In this document: positions 60,865-64,000 of the stretch, in pieces
Layout of the letters: the number at the start of each line of letters is the position of its first letter
How positions within the stretch are numbered: position 1 is the stretch's first letter
DNA from: Haloechinothrix aidingensis
Lineage (GTDB): Bacteria; Actinomycetota; Actinomycetes; Mycobacteriales; Pseudonocardiaceae
Length of the DNA stretch: 64,000 bases
Direction: 5' to 3'
NCBI RefSeq assembly: GCF_013450155.1
Contig: NZ_JACCKD010000009.1
Span: 1 to 64,000, forward strand
The notes under the pieces: generated by a model
What the model was told of the DNA's origin: nothing
Seen by the model: only the letters and a program-made list of their open reading frames with translations
Databases searched by the model: none
Translations under genes and position numbers: made by a program

Positions 60865-61629
60865 TCACGGGATACGGTCATGTTCCCCATCATCGCAGCC
60901 CGCGGGTGAGGATCCCGCGAGCACGGTGGGCCGCCAACCGCGCCATGCCTGCAGGTACCGGCGGACGACCAGGTCGACGACCCGGCTCGGCACGTCCGCG
61001 CGGCCTGCCGCGTCCCGGCACAGCGGCTCGGCGACGGCATCGGCGCCACAGGCGGTGAGCGTGCGCTGGAACAGCCCTGGGGCCAGTAGCCAGGATGCCA
61101 CGGCCACCCGGCCCCCCGTTGCGGTGCGCAGCTCACCGACGGCGTCGGCGACGCTCGGGCTCGCGGTCGCCGCGTACCCGATGCGTACCGGCGCGCCGAT
61201 CCGCGCGGCGAGCGCGTAGGCGACGTCGTGCGCACCCATCAGCGCACGCGGGTCGCTGGAACCCGCCGCGGCGAGGACCACGCTGTGCCGCCGCGTGTAC
61301 CCGGCGGCACGGAGGCGCTCGAGCAGCACTCCGATCAGCTCGGGTGCCGGACCGAACGCCGGAGCCAGCACCACACGGTCGTGGCCGCTCGCCGCGATCT
61401 GGCCCGGGATGTCGGTACGGACGTGGTAGCCGCTGCCCAGGAACGCCGGAACGACCACAGCGGGCGCGGTCTCCTCGGCGAGGACGTCGGTGACGCTCGG
61501 GGCGCGCACGTCCGCGTAGGCGACCCGTACATCGGTGTCGCGCAACACCTGCCGGACACCGGAGGCGAGCTGCTCGATCACGCGCTCGCCCTCCGGGGCG
61601 CGCGTGCCGTGCGCGGCGAGTACCAGCAT
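60865..61629 (-). CDS. CbiX/SirB-like sirohydrochlorin chelatase
   Basis: A 254-residue protein with two CbiX-like half domains: MLVLAAHGTRAPEGERVIEQ with the metal-binding His, VPAFLGSGYHVRTDIP (second His), and in the C-terminal half VVLAAAGSSDPRALMGAHDV and VASWLLAPGLFQRTL. It inserts iron (or cobalt) into sirohydrochlorin to make sirohaem, the cofactor of NirB encoded upstream. The ATG is 4 bp past the stop of the HemD-winged-helix gene, so it is in the nir operon. Confidence 0.88.
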   Translation of the reverse strand: MLVLAAHGTRAPEGERVIEQLASGVRQVLRDTDVRVAYADVRAPSVTDVLAEETAPAVVVPAFLGSGYHVRTDIPGQIAASGHDRVVLAPAFGPAPELIGVLLERLRAAGYTRRHSVVLAAAGSSDPRALMGAHDVAYALAARIGAPVRIGYAATASPSVADAVGELRTATGGRVAVASWLLAPGLFQRTLTACGADAVAEPLCRDAAGRADVPSRVVDLVVRRYLQAWRGWRPTVLAGSSPAGCDDGEHDRIP

Positions 61630-61633
61630 GCCC

Positions 61634-62839
61634 TCACCACCCGAGCACGGCCTCGCCTGCCGGGCCTGCCGGGCCCGCATCCGGCGCACCCGATGCCGGC
61701 GCCGGAGCCGCGACCTCGGCTTCCGGGATCGCCAGGCGGTATCCCCGCTTGACAACGGTCTGCACGATGCGCGGGTCCCCGAGTGCCGTCCTGAGCCTGC
61801 CGACCGCCGTCTCCACCGCGTGCTCCTCCCCGCCGTTGGGCAGGCTCGCCAGCAGATCCCTGCGGGAGACGACCACGCCGGGGTTGCCTGCCAGCGCCCG
61901 GAGAACCGCCATCGGAGCCGGGGCGAGTTCACGCAGCCCGCCGTCCACGACCACGGCCTGGCCACGAACCTGCAGGGTGTGCCCGGCTACCCGGATCGTC
62001 GGAGCCCGCTCGGTCAGCTCGCACGACAGGGTGTACGCCAGCGCGCCCATCCGCGCGCGGGACGGCCGCAGCACGGGCACACCGGCCGAGGCGAGAGGTC
62101 CGGCCGCGGCCGGTCCGACCGCGGCGACCAGCACGTCGCGCCGCATCGCCGCGACAAGCGGCCCGTACCGCCTGGTACTTCCCGCCCTGGCCAGCATGCT
62201 CGCCGCTGCGGGCGCGCTGGTGAACGGCAAGGCGTCGATCAGCCCGTCCACCGTGTCGTCGATGATCCGGTCGAGCGGCTCCGGGTCCGGTGGCCGCACC
62301 CAGCGGTACACCGCGACGTCGACCACCTCAGCACCGGCGGCGCGCAACGCGCCGGCGAGTTGCGGAAGCGGCTCACCGTGTTGCTGGACCGCGATGCGCC
62401 GCCCGGCCACGCCCGAGGCGATCAGCTCCTCCAGCAGCCCGGCCGTACTCGCCGATGCCGGGGTGCGGCCCGCGTCGAGTCCGGCGGCGCGAACCGCGCC
62501 CGCGGCCGCCGGGCCACGCGCGTACAGCTCGGCCCCACCGAGCATGTCGAGCAGCGCGTCACACCCGCCCCACGCCTCCGCGGCCTCCAGCCACCCCCGG
62601 AACCCGAGTCCGCTGGTCACGACGACGGCGTCGGCGGGGTTGTCGACCAGGTCCCGGGTGCTGTCCCGCAGCTCCGTGTCGTCGGTGACCGGCATGATCC
62701 GGATAGCCGGTCCGTAGCGGACCGCGGCCCCCTGCCGCACGAACAGGGCACCGAGCTCCTCCGCGCGCCGCGCCGCTGTGACGCCGACGGTGTAGCCGGT
62801 CAGCGGCGGGAGCTCGGGCCACGAACACGCGGTTGTCAC
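61634..62839 (-). CDS. HemD-like domain fused to a winged-helix DNA-binding domain
   Basis: A 401-residue fusion. Residues 10-265 are a HemD fold (GYTVGVTAARRAEELGALF, VTSGLGFRGWLEAAEAW, VQQHGEPLPQLAGAL, ALPFTSAPAAASML). Residues 275-375 are an OmpR/PhoB-type winged helix (LRELAPAPMAVLRALAGNPG, SRRDLLASLPNGG, EHAVETAVGRLRTALGDPRI, VQTVVKRGYRL). The last stretch is an Ala/Pro tail. The homologue in mycobacteria (Rv0260c) sits near nirBD. It may sense a tetrapyrrole and control the nitrite reductase operon. GTG 62839 overlaps the stop of nirD (GTGA). Confidence 0.87.
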   Translation of the reverse strand: MTTACSWPELPPLTGYTVGVTAARRAEELGALFVRQGAAVRYGPAIRIMPVTDDTELRDSTRDLVDNPADAVVVTSGLGFRGWLEAAEAWGGCDALLDMLGGAELYARGPAAAGAVRAAGLDAGRTPASASTAGLLEELIASGVAGRRIAVQQHGEPLPQLAGALRAAGAEVVDVAVYRWVRPPDPEPLDRIIDDTVDGLIDALPFTSAPAAASMLARAGSTRRYGPLVAAMRRDVLVAAVGPAAAGPLASAGVPVLRPSRARMGALAYTLSCELTERAPTIRVAGHTLQVRGQAVVVDGGLRELAPAPMAVLRALAGNPGVVVSRRDLLASLPNGGEEHAVETAVGRLRTALGDPRIVQTVVKRGYRLAIPEAEVAAPAPASGAPDAGPAGPAGEAVLGW

Positions 62840-63201
62840 GGCCAGGGCTCCCGTACGAACACGACACCGTCGTCGAGCAGCACGTCGAAGCTGCTCACCC
62901 GCACAGACGCGTCGTCGAGGCATTCCCCCGTGCGCAGGTCGAACCGTTCCTTGTGCAACGGCGACGCGACGAACGGCACCCCGTTGGTGTCACCGACGAT
63001 CCCGCGCGCGAGGACGGCGGCCCCGCTGAACGGGTCTATATTGGACAGCGCGTACACCGCACCGGAAGGGACACGGAACACGGCCGCCTGCACGCCGCCG
63101 GGAAGCAGCGCGGCGACACCGCCCGCTTGCGGGACGGCATCGACGGAGCAGACGCGGGTCCAGGACGAGCGGTCGTTGGCCTGCACGGTACCGGCGTTCA
63201 T
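62836..63201 (-). CDS. nirD: Assimilatory nitrite reductase small subunit NirD
   Basis: A 121-residue Rieske-fold protein: WTRVCSVDAVPQAGGVAALL, AVYALSNIDPFSGAAVLARG, PFVASPLHKERFDLRTGEC. The iron-binding Cys/His pairs of true Rieske proteins are absent, as is normal for NirD. It partners NirB in reducing nitrite to ammonia with NAD(P)H. ATG 63201 overlaps the stop of nirB (ATGA). Confidence 0.92.
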   Translation of the reverse strand: MNAGTVQANDRSSWTRVCSVDAVPQAGGVAALLPGGVQAAVFRVPSGAVYALSNIDPFSGAAVLARGIVGDTNGVPFVASPLHKERFDLRTGECLDDASVRVSSFDVLLDDGVVFVREPWP

Positions 63202-64000
63202 GACCTGCTCACCTCCGGGGTTCCCAGCAGCACAGGGACCTTCTGCGCACGCTCGGTGCGGAAGGAGATCGTCGGGTCGGGCGCCTCCGGGGCGTTGACG
63301 AACGACGTGAACCGGGCGAGCTTGTCCGGATCGGAGAGTACGGCGTTCCATTCGTCGACGTAGTTGGCCACGTGCTCGTGCATGGCGGCCTCCAGCTCGG
63401 CGCAGATGCCGAGGCTGTCGTCCACGATCACGGACCGGAGATGCTCGAGACCGCCGTCCATCTCCTCAAGCCACCGCGCTGTCCGCTGTAGCCGGTCAGC
63501 CGTGCGGATGTAGAACATCACGAACCGGTCGATGAGCCGGACCAGCGTTTCCGAGTCGACGTCGGATGCCAGGAGATCCGCGTGCCTCGGCAACGCCCCA
63601 CCGTTGCCGCCGACGTAGAGGTTCCAGCCGCGCTCCGTCGCGATCACGCCGAAGTCCTTGCTCTGTGCCTCGGCGCACTCCCTGGCGCAGCCGGACACGG
63701 CTGCCTTGAGCTTGTGCGGCGAGCGCAGCCCCCGGTACCGCAGCTCCAGCTCGACAGCCATGCCGACCGAGTCCTGCACGCCGTACCGGCACCACGTCCA
63801 GCCGACACAGGACTTCACCGTGCGCAGCGCCTTGCCGTAGGCATGCCCCGACTCGAACCCCGCGTCGACAAGGCGCCGCCAGATCCGCGGCAGCTCATCG
63901 ACCGTCGCGCCGAACATGTCGATACGCTGCCCTCCGGTGATCTTGGTGTAGAGATCGAACTCCCTGGCTATCTCGCCGATCGCGATCAGCTTCTCCGGTG
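63198..64000 (-). CDS. nirB: Assimilatory nitrite reductase large subunit NirB, C-terminal part
   Basis: The frame runs from the right edge (PEKLIAIGEIAREFDLYTK) to the stop at 63198, about 267 residues of the C-terminal region. The sirohaem and 4Fe-4S ligands are complete: SCVGWTWCRYG (Cys-X5-Cys) and SGCARECAEAQ (Cys-X3-Cys). NLYVGGNGG and FYIRTADRLQRTARWLEEM also match the family. The flavoprotein and NADH domains lie beyond the window. It is the upstream gene of the operon nirB, nirD, HemD-winged helix, chelatase. Confidence 0.93.
   Translation of the reverse strand, partial: PEKLIAIGEIAREFDLYTKITGGQRIDMFGATVDELPRIWRRLVDAGFESGHAYGKALRTVKSCVGWTWCRYGVQDSVGMAVELELRYRGLRSPHKLKAAVSGCARECAEAQSKDFGVIATERGWNLYVGGNGGALPRHADLLASDVDSETLVRLIDRFVMFYIRTADRLQRTARWLEEMDGGLEHLRSVIVDDSLGICAELEAAMHEHVANYVDEWNAVLSDPDKLARFTSFVNAPEAPDPTISFRTERAQKVPVLLGTPEVSRS

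Noticed and set aside
1-64000. tRNA genes, CRISPR arrays, insertion sequences or prophage.
   Set aside because: No cloverleaf-like sequence, regularly spaced repeats, transposase or phage structural gene was recognised on either strand. The two DUF222/HNH genes lack flanking repeats and were not called mobile elements.

Overview
The window is a high-GC actinobacterial chromosome segment, most like a Pseudonocardiaceae-type organism. The signs are very high G/C at third codon positions, frequent GTG and TTG starts, ATGA/GTGA gene overlaps, an actinobacterial rRNA leader, AdnAB instead of RecBCD/AddAB, a GlnA2-type glutamine synthetase, an accessory SecA2 and two DUF222/HNH genes. The genus cannot be fixed from sequence alone. 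Comparisons with Mycobacterium tuberculosis gene order are from memory.

Layout. 1-420 holds the promoter and conserved leader of an rRNA operon that runs leftwards off the window. 0.4-13.5 kb is housekeeping: glnA2, a lipid-anchored alpha/beta hydrolase, secA2, nadE, a helical gene pair, panB, a proline iminopeptidase, a cytosolic BtuF-like protein and a DUF222/HNH gene. 13.5-15.6 kb is a TetR regulator and an acyl-CoA dehydrogenase with a palindromic operator between them. 15.7-37.9 kb is a block of about 22 kb with every gene on the minus strand. Read in its own direction it has (a) a type IV secretion-like operon (pilin-like protein, PrgI-like protein, VirB4 ATPase, VirB6/TrbL-like, VirB8/TcpC-like, NlpC/P60 wall hydrolase, Pro/Gln-rich protein); (b) a SPOR-like small protein; (c) a 3377-residue secreted RHS/YD-repeat protein with an AT-rich C-terminal tip; (d) a displaced toxin cassette (linker, HINT pretoxin domain, EndoU RNase) with no usable start for its first part, followed by a MafI-family immunity gene; (e) debris of a second HINT-EndoU cassette and of a frameshifted small gene; and (f) kptA, an RNA 2'-phosphotransferase.

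37.9-46.3 kb has a short non-coding gap, a monooxygenase-fold protein, the RNase P RNA gene, RNase HI-phosphatase, a zinc-ribbon coiled-coil protein, a Nif3-like protein, ptpA, a fructosamine-kinase-like gene, SURF1, a divergent cobD and nudC. Its order recalls the mycobacterial Rv2228c-Rv2236c region. 46.3-53.1 kb has a paired M16 peptidase operon, a neutral zinc peptidase, a small membrane protein, a one-domain flavoprotein, a second DUF222/HNH gene and a VOC protein. 53.2-59.9 kb is adnA-adnB (double-strand break resection) and an alkyltransferase-like protein, closed by a strong hairpin. 60.0-64.0 kb is a nitrite-assimilation and sirohaem group: nirB (cut by the window edge), nirD, a HemD-winged-helix regulator, a CbiX-like chelatase and a second HemD-like paralogue.

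The most interesting part is 15.7-37.9 kb. A Tcp/VirB-like channel without a visible coupling ATPase, relaxase or integrase lies directly upstream of a secreted RHS protein and a stepwise-decaying array of EndoU toxin cassettes. An RNA-repair-type enzyme sits at the far end.
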